DNA of 64,000 nucleotides from Planctomycetota bacterium (GCA_023150555.1 JAKLKQ010000019.1:1-64000); one strand, 5' to 3'. Shown: positions 29,868 to 38,440, numbered from the stretch's first letter. Program-made: numbers and translations. Notes: generated by a model from the sequence alone, not told the origin.

Positions 29868-30902
29868 ATGGCGATGGCGAGCGCAATGCGGAGGCCGCAC
29901 CCAGTGCAGGCCGGGATCCTTCTGGCCGGGCTGGTTCTGTCGCTGGCCGGGCTGTGCGCGGGCGGCGAAAGCCCGTCGCCGGCCGCCACCTCTTCCAGCG
30001 GCGCGCCGGCGGCCGCCGCCGAGTCCGAAGCAAAGACCGAGGACGCTGCGAAATCGGACGAGACGGAGAAGTCGGGCGACGAAAAGACCGAGGAGGCGGA
30101 GAAAAGCGGGGAAGGTCCCACCTCCCTGCGCTACCAGGGCCCGCCGCCGCCGCCGATGGGTATGCGCTTCCGGCTCGACCGCCACGTCTACGACACTACG
30201 GGCCTGCTCTCGGCGATGGACCTCTCGGGCATCCAGAGTCTCTGCGAGGAACACTACCGGCTCGACGGCTACCCGCTCGCGGTGGTGGTGCTCAATCACC
30301 TCAGCGAGACCGGGGACACCAGCGGGTCGCTGGAAGAGGTCGGGTTGCAGCTGCTGGGCCAGCTCCAGGCCGGGCGCAAGAAACCGGAGTACGCGGTGGT
30401 GCTGATCCTGGCACTGAAGGACGAGAAGCTGCGCGTGCAGAAGGGGCTGGGATGGGGCGACCGGTACGACAAGTCGGTGCAGGAGATCATCGACCAGGTC
30501 ATCATCCCTCGGCTGAAGCGGCACGACCGCGAAGGCAACGAGCGGCAGATCGATGTCGCCACCGCGATCCGCGCCGGCGTGGCGGAACTGGTCTCGGTGC
30601 TGCACCAGGGCCACCTCGCCGAGCAACCTTTGTTCGTGCCGCTGGGGCGGTTCCTGGCGGCCAGTTGGGTCTGGATCCTCCTGGCGCTGCATCTGCTGGG
30701 CCTGCTGTACGTGATGATCACGAAGGAGTCCGAGGCCTGGTACGTCGCCGGGTTCCTCTTCGGCCTGCCGATCCTGCTGGGCATGCTCTGCTGGATGCTC
30801 GGCGGGCGTGGCGACGGCGGCGAGGCGGGGACGGGCGAGGTCTTTCGGGCGGGCTCGGCCGAACGCGCCGCGCTTCGTTCGAGCACCTGGACCACCTGGT
30901 AA
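29868..30902 (+). CDS. TPM-domain membrane protein
   Basis: 344 residues from the ATG at 29868, which has GGAAGGGGG upstream; the frame also has an ATG at 29826 with no spacing for a ribosome site. Signal sequence first, then an acidic low-complexity linker (EKSGDEKTEEAEKSGE), a TPM domain (YDTTGLLSAMDLSGIQSLCE; VVLILALKDEKLRVQKGLGW) and two membrane helices near the C-terminus (WVWILLALHLLGLLYVMI; AGFLFGLPILLGMLCWML). TPM domains occur in exported proteins such as plant TLP18.3 and bacterial partners of LemA, and are linked to photosystem repair or phosphatase activity in plants. A second TPM-like protein follows 31 bases later. No lemA gene is present nearby. Confidence 0.82.
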   Translation: MAMASAMRRPHPVQAGILLAGLVLSLAGLCAGGESPSPAATSSSGAPAAAAESEAKTEDAAKSDETEKSGDEKTEEAEKSGEGPTSLRYQGPPPPPMGMRFRLDRHVYDTTGLLSAMDLSGIQSLCEEHYRLDGYPLAVVVLNHLSETGDTSGSLEEVGLQLLGQLQAGRKKPEYAVVLILALKDEKLRVQKGLGWGDRYDKSVQEIIDQVIIPRLKRHDREGNERQIDVATAIRAGVAELVSVLHQGHLAEQPLFVPLGRFLAASWVWILLALHLLGLLYVMITKESEAWYVAGFLFGLPILLGMLCWMLGGRGDGGEAGTGEVFRAGSAERAALRSSTWTTW

Positions 30903-30933
30903 TTTCGGGCCGATTATCGGCGGGGACGCGCGC

Positions 30934-31536
30934 ATGCCGGCGGCGGGATTCATGAGCGAAGAAGAGGTCAAACGCCTGGGCGGCGCCGTGGGCGCGGCCG
31001 CCGAGCAGTCGGCGGGTACCGTCTGCCCGGTGGTGGCGGCGCGCAGTTCGAACTACGAACGCGCGGCGGACCTGGTGGGTGTCTTCGCGGCGGTGGCCGT
31101 CAGCGTTCTGCTGTGGCGCGGCGCGCACGACGGCATCGTCGGCCTGCACTGGCTGCTTCCCGCGCAACTCGTGGCCTTCCTCTTCGGCGCGTTGGTGCTG
31201 GCCCGCAGCGACTGGCTGCGCTTCGCCGTCGCCGGTCGCGCGCTGATGACGCAGCGGGTGCGCGAAGCCGCGCAGCGCACGATGACCCTGGGCCGCACCG
31301 GCAAACCCTGCGTGCTGATCTACGTCTCGGTCTTCGAACGCCAGGTCGCGGTACTTGCCGACGAGTCCGCCAGCGCGAAGATCGACAGCGAGGCCCTCAG
31401 GCCCGTACGCGACGCGGCGGCCAAGGGCATGCGAGACGGCAAGCCTGGCGAAGGCCTCTGCACGGCCGTGACCCTCGCCGCCGACCTGCTCGCGAAGCAC
31501 TTCCCGAATGAGGCAGGGGCAAAGAGCGAGGGGTGA
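30934..31536 (+). CDS. Second TPM-like membrane protein
   Basis: 200 residues. The N-terminus MSEEEVKRLGGAVGAAAEQS, two membrane helices (LVGVFAAVAVSVLLW; LPAQLVAFLFGALVLA) and a C-terminal VLIYVSVFERQVAVLADESA segment match the C-terminal-type TPM proteins that pair with a larger TPM protein. Starts at 30934 and 30952 are both possible. It lies 31 bases after the first TPM gene and is probably in the same operon. The last residues (AGAKSEG) are encoded by a G-rich repeat of the family seen near 75 and 40300. Confidence 0.78.
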   Translation: MPAAGFMSEEEVKRLGGAVGAAAEQSAGTVCPVVAARSSNYERAADLVGVFAAVAVSVLLWRGAHDGIVGLHWLLPAQLVAFLFGALVLARSDWLRFAVAGRALMTQRVREAAQRTMTLGRTGKPCVLIYVSVFERQVAVLADESASAKIDSEALRPVRDAAAKGMRDGKPGEGLCTAVTLAADLLAKHFPNEAGAKSEG

Positions 31537-31548
31537 GGAAACTGCACT

Positions 31549-31833
31549 ATGGAGCCGCGAGATGTGGCGTTTGAAGAGGAGAAGGAACAGAATTTAAGAC
31601 AGTGGCGGACGCGTAAGACTGCAGGATCTTTGCAATGGATTTATGAGCGCATCTTCTGCAAAGCTACCTTTCCTGAAACATTGGCGGTAGCCAAAAGTCT
31701 CCTGGGTGAACCGGACGAGGACCTGGAAAACATTGTCTTCTACTATGCGAAGGGTGGAGAGGCCTCGCTAAGTGTAGAACTGGAGCGAGACGACAAACGT
31801 TCCGTTACAGGTTCCCGCTTCATGCCTTCCTGA
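31549..31833 (+). CDS. Hypothetical protein, 94 residues
   Basis: Unrecognised small soluble protein. It has a basic N-terminal third (QNLRQWRTRKTAG) and an acidic end (LGEPDEDLENIVFYYAKGGE, then SLSVELERDDKRSV). GC content is lower than in the flanking genes. It starts 12 bases after the TPM pair, with TGAGGA about nine bases upstream, so it may be the last gene of that unit. No membrane segment or signal. A real gene is likely but not certain. Confidence 0.5.
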   Translation: MEPRDVAFEEEKEQNLRQWRTRKTAGSLQWIYERIFCKATFPETLAVAKSLLGEPDEDLENIVFYYAKGGEASLSVELERDDKRSVTGSRFMPS

Positions 31834-31886
31834 ACTGGGGCCTTGCCAACCTCGCTGCAACGATTGCATCTATTCGCAATCCGCAA

Positions 31887-32366
31887 TCAGGGCAGTTCCT
31901 GTTTTCGTGTGCTGCGCATCTTCTTGGCCGCCGCCGGCGTGCCTTCGAAGGCCGCGCGGTGTTCGTCGGACAGCGGCTGGCGGCCGACGAAACCGTCCTC
32001 CAGTTCGTGCCAGAAGGCGATGCGGTCGCCCTCGTCCAGCTTCCAGCACAGGTACACCAGGCGTTCGCCGTAGCGGCTGTAGAAGTCGATCAGCCCCATG
32101 CGGTAGTCCTTCAGTTCCACGCCGATGTCGAAGAGTTCCTGCTGGTAGCGCAGGATCTCGTCGGCGAGCGTCTGTATGGTGCGTTCGAGTTCGAAGGCGC
32201 GGGCCTCGGCGTCGCTTCCGGGATTCAGGCGCGCGCTCATGGCCTGCCGCTCGGCCAGCACTTCGTGCCGGCGGCGGTAGGTCCTCACGATGTCCGAGAC
32301 GATGCGCCGAACCAGCGGCAGGGCCTTCTCGGCTTGGGCGACGGTGAAGAGTTTGGGTTCCGCCAT
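31887..32366 (-). CDS. DUF2203-family protein
   Basis: 159 residues, soluble. It matches the DUF2203 family: the N-terminal KLFTVAQAEKALPLVRRIVS, a long helix, then ELFDIGVELKDYRMGLIDF, followed by LVYLCWKLDEGDRIAFWHEL. The family is widespread but its function is unknown to me. It lies 15 bases after the BFD-like gene on the same strand, so the two probably share a transcript. GAGGAAG precedes the ATG. Confidence 0.88.
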   Translation of the reverse strand: MAEPKLFTVAQAEKALPLVRRIVSDIVRTYRRRHEVLAERQAMSARLNPGSDAEARAFELERTIQTLADEILRYQQELFDIGVELKDYRMGLIDFYSRYGERLVYLCWKLDEGDRIAFWHELEDGFVGRQPLSDEHRAAFEGTPAAAKKMRSTRKQELP

Positions 32367-32381
32367 GTCGTTCTTCCTCGT

Positions 32382-32675
32382 TCAGCTGCGGCGAAGGGGC
32401 CTCAGGGCCGGGGGCAGGGGCGCCGGGTTCCCCGCGGGGAAGCGGAACGCCCCGCGCGCGCAGCGCGCCAGGATCTCCTCGATCTCCGGGTGACAGGTGT
32501 GGCAGCCGCAGCCGGCCTTGGTCGCCTGCTTGACCTCGTCGACGGTGCGCAGGCCGAAGGCGCGCACGGCCTGTTCGATGGTCTTTTCGTAAACCTCGAA
32601 ACAGTAGCAGATCTTTTCGCCGTCGCCGGCAGGTGCGGGGGATCGACCGGCGGGCATGGGGGTCGTTTCGGTCAT
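32382..32675 (-). CDS. BFD-like [2Fe-2S] protein
   Basis: 97 residues. Cysteines C23 and C25 (ICYCFEVYEKTIEQAV) and C58/C61 (GCGCHTCHPEIEEIL) give the C-x-C plus C-x2-C layout of bacterioferritin-associated ferredoxin-like domains, which bind a [2Fe-2S] cluster; C56 is extra. The N-terminal 20 and C-terminal 20 residues are Pro-rich. It may serve electron transfer to an iron or nitrogen-assimilation enzyme; no partner is adjacent. The ATG at 32675 opens the conserved part; the frame extends upstream through AT-rich DNA that looks regulatory. The DUF2203 gene follows. Confidence 0.82.
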   Translation of the reverse strand: MTETTPMPAGRSPAPAGDGEKICYCFEVYEKTIEQAVRAFGLRTVDEVKQATKAGCGCHTCHPEIEEILARCARGAFRFPAGNPAPLPPALRPLRRS

Positions 32676-32686
32676 GGCTCTATATT

Positions 32687-32768
32687 GTACCCCATAGGGT
32701 ACGCGCTCCAGTCCTCGGCATACACCTTTACTTATGTATACGTCATAAGAGAATATTTGTTTACAAAT
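32687..32768 (-). promoter_or_regulatory. Promoter region with three palindromes upstream of the BFD-like gene
   Basis: Three inverted repeats lie in an AT-rich stretch: GTACCC-cata-GGGTAC (32687-32702), CTTATG-tatacgt-CATAAG (32731-32749) and ATTTGT-tt-ACAAAT (32755-32768). A possible promoter on the minus strand is TAAACA (32763-32758), 17 bases, TATACA (32740-32735). The second palindrome would overlap the -10 and the first would lie in the leader. These could be operators for a metal- or redox-responsive regulator; which one is not known. Confidence 0.45.
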
Positions 32769-32875
32769 GAATTCGCGGTTCGCGTGGCCGGGCTTGTTGC
32801 ACCGGTGCAAATGCCGCCCCGAAGGTCCTGAAACAAAAACTTTGCGGTCTGCGGGGCGGACGCTAAACTGGCGGC

Positions 32876-33376
32876 ATGGATCCGTACGGCCTATGGACCC
32901 ACTGCATGAAGGACGCGGACGCCGCGTTCAATGAAGGCGACTGGGAGAAGGCCGAGATTCTTTACACCATCGCGATCGAGGAAGCCGAAGCCGGAGGCGG
33001 CGACGGCGAACTGCTCGAGAAGTCCCTCTCCGGTCTCGCGCGCAGCTATCAGAAGCAGGGCAAGCACCGCGACGTCGAGCCCGTGCTGTGGCTCGCACTA
33101 GTGGTGCGCCTGGGCGAGTTGGGCAAGACCGACGCGACGGTGGCCGACGAACTCAGCAAGCTCGCGCCGGTGCTGCTGGAGACCGGACGCGTCACGCTGG
33201 CCGGCGTGGCGCTGACCGAGTCGATCAAGATCCGCGACCGCAGCGGACAGCGCGAAGGCCCCAAGACCCTAGACGACCTCCGCGAGTACGCCAAGGTCCT
33301 GCGCATGGAAGGCCGCGACGAAGAGGCCGACCGCCAGGACGCGCGCGCCCGCGCGATCATGGCCTGCTACAACTGA
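32876..33376 (+). CDS. TPR-like helical protein
   Basis: 166 residues, soluble and all-helical. Pairs such as DADAAFNEGDWEKAEILYTI, LLEKSLSGLARSYQKQGKHR and LDDLREYAKVLRMEGRDEEA fit TPR-type repeats, as in kinesin-light-chain-like proteins. It should be a protein-binding scaffold; the partner is unknown. It diverges from the BFD-like unit. No strong ribosome site is visible just before the ATG. Confidence 0.75.
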   Translation: MDPYGLWTHCMKDADAAFNEGDWEKAEILYTIAIEEAEAGGGDGELLEKSLSGLARSYQKQGKHRDVEPVLWLALVVRLGELGKTDATVADELSKLAPVLLETGRVTLAGVALTESIKIRDRSGQREGPKTLDDLREYAKVLRMEGRDEEADRQDARARAIMACYN

Positions 33377-33450
33377 TTTCCCATTTTTGGATTCTAGATT
33401 TTTGAATTTGGACCGGCGGCGCAAAGCGCGGATTCAATCCCGCCTGCCAC

Positions 33451-33486
33451 GCCGTTCTCTGCGGCCGCTGCGATCTCTGCGGTTGA
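33451..33486 (-). repeat. Dispersed CGCAGAGA-type repeat
   Basis: On the minus strand this reads as a chain of CGCAGAGA-like units ending CAGAGAACGGCG. The same units and ending recur at 47600-47638, with related copies near 347-373 and 49326-49361, always outside genes. Confidence 0.55.
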
Positions 33487-33492
33487 AGCCGT

Positions 33493-34272
33493 TCACTTCC
33501 AGGTCGCCTCGTAGATGCGCTTCTCGGCGTCGGCGGGTTTGGCCTCGACGTTCATGAAGACCGAGGTCCCGCTGGGCTTGTAGAAGGTGAAGAAGTCCAG
33601 CAGGCGCGCCCCGTCCTTGCCCGCGCGCACGTCGTGGACGTTGTCGCGGGTGCGGGTGAGCTGCGACATGGTGCCGACCTTCATCAGTCGGTCGCCGGTC
33701 TCCTGGATATTGAAGGTCTGGCCCTTGGGCGGAATGCGGTTGTCGCCCACGATGTCGTAGCTCTTCACTCGCGCCTCGCCCTGCACGCAGCTCAGGATCC
33801 CGTTGTAGTCGCGGTGGTCGTGCCAGGGCAGCGCGGCGCCGGGCTGGAGTTTGAACTGCACTACCATGAAGGGCTGCTTGTCGTAATGCTTGGCCGCCTC
33901 GACGGGGTTCTGGCCTTTGAACTTCCCGTCCGGCGCGGCCTTCAGGCGCGCGACCAGCGCGGCCAGCCCGTGCAGGTAGGCGTCCTCGTTGGCCTTTTCC
34001 GACTTGACCAGCTCCTCCGCCTTCGGCACCGCTTCCCGGATCAGCGCGTCGAAGGCCAGGTCGCCTTCCGCGGCGGACAAGTCGGATTTGCCGCCGCCTT
34101 CCTCGGCCATCGCGCGCTGCGGCCAGCCCAACGCCAGCGCGGCCATTGCGCCCAGCGAGAGGAACAGGACCTCGCGGCGTTCGATCAGGACTCCGTCGGC
34201 GACTTCGGCGCCGGCGCGTTCGTCGTCGTCGGCTTCCAGGGCGGGCAGCGGTTGGCCTTCAAACCAGCTCAT
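33493..34272 (-). CDS. Tat-type exported thiol dioxygenase (PCO/ADO-like)
   Basis: 259 residues. The cupin core matches the cysteamine dioxygenase/plant cysteine oxidase family: LQPGAALPWH151DH153RDYNG, LSCVQGEARVKSYD, and NVH213DV give the three Fe(II)-binding His; family members oxidise an N-terminal Cys or small thiols with O2. Unusually, residues 32-50 read RREVLFLSLGAMAALALG, a twin-arginine-like signal preceded by about 30 acidic residues, so the enzyme would act outside the cytoplasm or stay membrane-anchored. A long helical insert (about 60-125) separates the signal from the cupin. GAGGAG lies six bases before the ATG. It is a single gene between a TPR-like protein and a transporter. 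Cleavage after AMA is plausible. Confidence 0.82.
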   Translation of the reverse strand: MSWFEGQPLPALEADDDERAGAEVADGVLIERREVLFLSLGAMAALALGWPQRAMAEEGGGKSDLSAAEGDLAFDALIREAVPKAEELVKSEKANEDAYLHGLAALVARLKAAPDGKFKGQNPVEAAKHYDKQPFMVVQFKLQPGAALPWHDHRDYNGILSCVQGEARVKSYDIVGDNRIPPKGQTFNIQETGDRLMKVGTMSQLTRTRDNVHDVRAGKDGARLLDFFTFYKPSGTSVFMNVEAKPADAEKRIYEATWK

Positions 34273-34369
34273 GGCGGACTCCTCTATCTATCGGTACTGC
34301 GGCAGGCGTTCGTCCCTCAACGGCAGGGGGAGAGCTTAACGGCATCCGTGCGGCGAGGCAACGGGTCGC

Positions 34370-35728
34370 TTACGCCGGTTCGGCGGCGTTGGCTTCGCCG
34401 GACGGTTCGTCCTGGGCCAAGGCCTTCTCCGCAGCGGCGCCGGCCATGCGCAACTGTTCGCGGCGGCGCAGCGCGTCGCGCAGGAAGAGGAGCAGGATCA
34501 GGGTAAAGTCCATCAGCAGCATGGCCAGCACCAGGTGCGCGCCCTGCACGGACAACTCTAACCCATTCCGCAGCAGGTAGTAGATGCCGCCCGCAGTGGC
34601 GATGAAGACGAAGGTCATGGCGTTGTAGGTGCCCAGGATACGCCCGTGCTGACTCTCTGGCGCGCAGGCCTGCACCAGCGCCTGGAAGGGCACGATGTAG
34701 CAGCCGCCGAAGGCGCCCAGCGCCGCCAGCAGCACGGCCATCCGGTCGTACGCTGGATCGCCGAAGCCGTTGGCCTGGCCGCCGGTCCTGAAGTCCCCCA
34801 GGCCGGTGCAAAGCAGCACGCCTGTCATGCCGGCCGCGCCAGCCAGTACCAGCCACAGGCTGCGCACGCTGTCGCGCATCAGGTAGCCGGCCGCCGAGCT
34901 GCCGATGCCGATGCCGATGGCCAGCGTCGCGGTGAGATAGCCGACCTTCTCATCGCCGATGTCGAGGTACCGGGCGCCGCGGAAGTCGGGAATCGAGTCC
35001 ACCGCCATGACCGCGACGAGATAGAAGAACCCGCCGCCCAGGCACAGGAGGATCAGCGCGCGGTCGCGGATCATGATTCGCAGCGCATCCCAGTACGGGC
35101 CCAGCGGCTGGCGTGCGTAGTGCAGGTTCGGATCGGTGGGCTCCAGCGGCTTCAGGAAGCGGCTTGCGGCCAGGCCGCAGACGGCCACCGCCAGCATCAC
35201 GCCGCCGATCTGGCCCGTGTTGCCCGGGTAGTTTGCGCTCAGGTTCGCTCCGATCACGATCCCCGCGATGATCGCGATGTTGGTGAACATGTTGATCACA
35301 CCGTTGGCGCGGCCCAGCAGCTCGCGCGGAAACAGTTCCGGGATCATGCCGTACTTCGCGGGGCCGAAGACGGTGCTGTGCAGCCCCAGCAGCAGCAGCG
35401 CGGCCATGCCCAGTGCGAACTGCCCCAGCCCCAGCGCCAGCGCGGCCATCCCCACGATGGGGATCTCGGCGATCTTTACCCATTGGCTGACCCTGTGCTT
35501 GCTGTGCTTGTCGGCGAACTGACCCGACCAGCCCGAGAGCACCAGGAACGGAAACGCGAAGAACGTCGTCACCAGGCCCTGCCCACCGTCGCCCAGCTGG
35601 TCGGCCCACACGCCGCCGACCGCAACCTGCAGGATGAAGATCTGCTTTAGGAGGTTGTCGTTGACGGCGCCCAGGAACTGGGTCACCAGCAGCGCGTTGA
35701 AGCCTCTCGTGAAGACGGTCTTGGACAT
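34370..35728 (-). CDS. MFS transporter of the LplT/Aas type
   Basis: 452 residues with about 12 predicted membrane helices. The start FNALLVTQFLGAVNDNLLKQ is the hallmark of LplT and the N-terminal half of Aas-type proteins, which flip lysophospholipids across the inner membrane. Other matches are STVFGPAKYGMIPELFPREL and LLGRANGVINM. A charged tail (RDALRRREQL and an acidic end) follows the last helix. In some bacteria this transporter is fused to or next to an acyltransferase; none is here, so the substrate is inferred from family only. Weak ribosome site. A bidirectional terminator lies upstream. Confidence 0.87.
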   Translation of the reverse strand: MSKTVFTRGFNALLVTQFLGAVNDNLLKQIFILQVAVGGVWADQLGDGGQGLVTTFFAFPFLVLSGWSGQFADKHSKHRVSQWVKIAEIPIVGMAALALGLGQFALGMAALLLLGLHSTVFGPAKYGMIPELFPRELLGRANGVINMFTNIAIIAGIVIGANLSANYPGNTGQIGGVMLAVAVCGLAASRFLKPLEPTDPNLHYARQPLGPYWDALRIMIRDRALILLCLGGGFFYLVAVMAVDSIPDFRGARYLDIGDEKVGYLTATLAIGIGIGSSAAGYLMRDSVRSLWLVLAGAAGMTGVLLCTGLGDFRTGGQANGFGDPAYDRMAVLLAALGAFGGCYIVPFQALVQACAPESQHGRILGTYNAMTFVFIATAGGIYYLLRNGLELSVQGAHLVLAMLLMDFTLILLLFLRDALRRREQLRMAGAAAEKALAQDEPSGEANAAEPA

Positions 35729-35840
35729 CCGGGCCTCGCGGCGCGTAATTCGGCGGTTCGTTCGCGGCGGGGAATGATCGTAGAGCTTTCCCCGCTCTTA
35801 TCCAAGCTCCAAGCGGGGGAAGATCGCTTGGAGCGCAAAC

Positions 35841-35870
35841 AAAAAGGGCGGCCCGGAGGCCGCCCTTTTT
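35841..35870 (-). terminator. Bidirectional intrinsic terminator
   Basis: Perfect 13-bp stem (35841-35853 with 35858-35870) including A5/T5 ends, with loop CGGA. It follows the small lipoprotein gene at 35904 on the minus strand and separates it from the transporter gene. Confidence 0.93.
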
Positions 35871-35903
35871 GCGATGCGATGGCGCTTGCGCGACGCGAAA
35901 GAA

Positions 35904-36119
35904 TCAGCGACTGGGGCCGCCGGGCCGCTGCGGAGCTCCGTCGCCGGGGCCGGGCCGCGCCGGGCCGCTCGGCTGTCCCGCCGCGGGAGCCGGGGCCTGG
36001 GCCGGCGTGGCCGCTTCGGGCGTTTTGGCCTCGGTCTTGGCATCGCCGCCGCAGCCCGAAAGGGCGAGGCCGGCCGCCAGGGCCAGGGCCGACGCGACAG
36101 GTACCCGCTTGCGCTTCAT
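35904..36119 (-). CDS. Small Pro/Ala-rich lipoprotein
   Basis: 71 residues. Basic start MKRKR, a hydrophobic segment, then lipobox LSGC and about 48 residues of Ala, Pro, Gly and Gln (EAATPAQAPAPAAGQPSG) that must be disordered. AAGGAGGAG before the ATG and the strong terminator after it make this a real, separately expressed gene. Function unknown; a flexible envelope spacer is possible. Confidence 0.75.
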   Translation of the reverse strand: MKRKRVPVASALALAAGLALSGCGGDAKTEAKTPEAATPAQAPAPAAGQPSGPARPGPGDGAPQRPGGPSR

Positions 36120-36193
36120 GGTCCGCTCCTCCTTTTAGTACGCTCTGTTGGGAGGCCGGCGCGTAGGCGCGGCCGTGCTCCCGTTGTATCCGT

Positions 36194-37996
36194 TCAGCGT
36201 TCGCCGTCCAGACGCTGCTTGAGGTCCTTCAACTCCTGCGCCAGCGCCGCGGGCAGTCGTTGGCCGAAGCGCCCGTAGTGCTGCTCTATGGTCGGGATCT
36301 CCCGGTGCCAGTTGCCGATGTTGCAGCGCGTGACCTCGTTGAGTTGTTCGGCGCTGAGTTTCATGCTCGCGGTATCGAGTGCGCCCGGCGCGGGGAGGTT
36401 CCCGATGGGCGAGGGCGCGGCTTGCGCCTTTCCGTCGACGCGTTCGAAGATCCACTTCAGGACACGGCTGTTCTCGCCGTAGCCGGGCCACAGGAACCTG
36501 CCTTGCCCGTCGCGACGGAACCAGTTCACGAAGTAGATGCGAGGCAGCTTCTCCGCGTCGGCGGTGGCGCCGACCTTGAGCCAGTGCGCGAAGTAATCGC
36601 CCATGTGGTAGCCGCAGAACGGCAGCATGGCCATGGGGTCGAAGCGCACCTCGCCGACGGTCCCCGTCGCCGCGGCGGTGCGTTCGCTGGCCATGATGCT
36701 GCCCAAAAAGGTGCCGTGCTGCCAGGTGAGCGCTTCGTTGACCAGAGGCACCATCGAGGCGCGGCGCCCGCCGAAGAGGATCGCGCTGATGGGCACCCCT
36801 TCGGGCTGCTCCCATTCGCCGGCGCAGATGGGGTTCTGCTTCGCGGCGACGGTGAAGCGCGCGTTTGGGTGCGCGGCGGTGCGCCCGCAGCCGGGCGCCC
36901 ACGGGCGGCGCAGCCAGTCGGTGAGCGCCGGCGGCGGTTCCTTGCTCATGCCTTCCCACCACACGTCGCCGCCGGGCGTCAGCGCGCAGTTGGTGAAGAG
37001 CGTATTCCGTTCGATGGTCTTCATCGCGTTGGGGTTGCTGTCGACGCTGGTGCCGGGCGCGACGCCGAAGAACCCGGCCTCGGGGTTGATCGCGTACAGC
37101 CGCCCGTCGGAGCCGAACTTCATCCACGCGATGTCGTCGCCGACGGTCTCGATCTTCCAGCCGGGCAGGGTGGGGTTCATCAGCGCGAGGTTCGTCTTGC
37201 CGCAGGCGCTGGGGAAGGCCGCGGCGAAATACTTCGACGAGCCCCTGGGGCAGGTGACCTTCAGGATCAGCATGTGCTCGGCCAGCCAGCCTTCGTCGCG
37301 CGCCTGCACGCTGGCGATGCGCAGCGCGTGGCACTTCTTGCCCAGCAGCGCGTTGCCGCCGTAGCCGCTGCCGTAGCTGGCGATCTCGCGCGAGTCGGGG
37401 AAGTGGCAGATGTACTTGTTCTCGGCGTCGCAGGGCCAGGGCGAGTCCGGCTGCAGCGGGCCTTTGAGGGGCTGTCCGACCGAATGCAGCCCTCGCACGA
37501 ACGTTCCGTCGTGGCCCAGCACCTTCAGCACTGGTGCGCCGACGCGCGTCATCAGGTGCATGTTGCAGACTACGTACGGGCTATCGGTCAGCTCCACGCC
37601 GATGCCGGCGATCGGCGAGCCCACCGGGCCCATGCTGTAGGGCACCACGTACATCGTGCGCCCGCGCATGCAGTCCTTGAAGAGTCCCTTCAGCGTCGCG
37701 CGCATCTCGCCGGGGTCGGCCCAGTTGTTGGTGGGCCCCGCGTCGCCGACGTGTTCGCTGCAGATGTACGTGCGGTTCTCGACGCGCGCCACGTCGCCGG
37801 GCGAGCTGCGGAAGAGGAAGCTCCCCGGGCGTTTGGTCTCGCTCAGCCGAACGGCCATGCCGGCGTTGACCATCAGGGCGGTCAGCGCGTCGAATTCGGC
37901 GGCGCTGCCGTCGCACCAGTGCACGCGGTCGGGCGCGCAGTGTTCGACGTTGGCCTTGACCCACGCGTTGAGTTCGGGATGGGCGGATTCGGCCAT
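36194..37996 (-). CDS. pckG: Phosphoenolpyruvate carboxykinase (GTP)
   Basis: 600 residues, the full family length. It converts oxaloacetate plus GTP to PEP plus CO2 at the start of gluconeogenesis, in the cytoplasm. The kinase-1a loop FPSACGKTN is at 261-269. Also visible are the substrate-binding [20 protein letters not shown], the [20 protein letters not shown] region, VGDDIAWM (metal-binding) and the C-terminal [25 protein letters not shown] precedes the ATG. The GTP class, not the ATP class, is clear from the CGKTN loop and overall layout. PTS enzyme I, another PEP-using enzyme, lies 550 bases away on the other strand. Confidence 0.97.
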   Translation of the reverse strand: MAESAHPELNAWVKANVEHCAPDRVHWCDGSAAEFDALTALMVNAGMAVRLSETKRPGSFLFRSSPGDVARVENRTYICSEHVGDAGPTNNWADPGEMRATLKGLFKDCMRGRTMYVVPYSMGPVGSPIAGIGVELTDSPYVVCNMHLMTRVGAPVLKVLGHDGTFVRGLHSVGQPLKGPLQPDSPWPCDAENKYICHFPDSREIASYGSGYGGNALLGKKCHALRIASVQARDEGWLAEHMLILKVTCPRGSSKYFAAAFPSACGKTNLALMNPTLPGWKIETVGDDIAWMKFGSDGRLYAINPEAGFFGVAPGTSVDSNPNAMKTIERNTLFTNCALTPGGDVWWEGMSKEPPPALTDWLRRPWAPGCGRTAAHPNARFTVAAKQNPICAGEWEQPEGVPISAILFGGRRASMVPLVNEALTWQHGTFLGSIMASERTAAATGTVGEVRFDPMAMLPFCGYHMGDYFAHWLKVGATADAEKLPRIYFVNWFRRDGQGRFLWPGYGENSRVLKWIFERVDGKAQAAPSPIGNLPAPGALDTASMKLSAEQLNEVTRCNIGNWHREIPTIEQHYGRFGQRLPAALAQELKDLKQRLDGER

Positions 37997-38098
37997 GCGG
38001 GAGGGCCTCCGGACAGGGGCCGTGCGGGCGCGGGAAACGGATCTCCACCCATAATAGTCCGCTTTTCGAAGGGCTTCAAATACAGGGAAGAAGGGAAG

Positions 38099-38440
38099 TT
38101 ATGCCGCGGGGAGCTTCTCGACGACCATTTTGTTCAGAGGCTCGGCGCCGCCGAGCATGATGGTGCAGGGCAGGGCAGGGACGTCGGGCGGCAGGTCCTC
38201 GAGGTCCAGGCGCCGCGTGTCGACGAAGAGGTCCGGCCAGGAATCGAAGCCTTGGCGCTCCAGATATCGCAAGGCAAGCACGGGCAAGGGGATGCCGCGT
38301 TGTACGGCGTCCTTGCTCATCAGGATGGGCATCTCGAGCACGAAGCTCTTGCCGCTGGCCTCGCAGGCCAGTTTCAGGCGGAAGCCGGTGGTCAGGCCTT
38401 TGGGGGTGTCGTCGTCGATGTGTTTGACGGTGAGGTCCAT
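38099..38440 (-). CDS. Hypothetical protein, 113 residues
   Basis: Unrecognised soluble protein with alternating strands (MDLTVKHIDDDTPKGL; FRLKLACEASGKSFVLEMPI) and an aspartate-rich centre (LFVDTRRLDLEDLPPDVPAL). AGGAGG seven bases before the ATG at 38440 decides the start; an upstream GTG in frame has none. It is divergent from ptsI with 107 bases between, and downstream is pckG on the same strand. A role linked to PEP metabolism is only suggested by position. Confidence 0.65.
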   Translation of the reverse strand: MDLTVKHIDDDTPKGLTTGFRLKLACEASGKSFVLEMPILMSKDAVQRGIPLPVLALRYLERQGFDSWPDLFVDTRRLDLEDLPPDVPALPCTIMLGGAEPLNKMVVEKLPAA

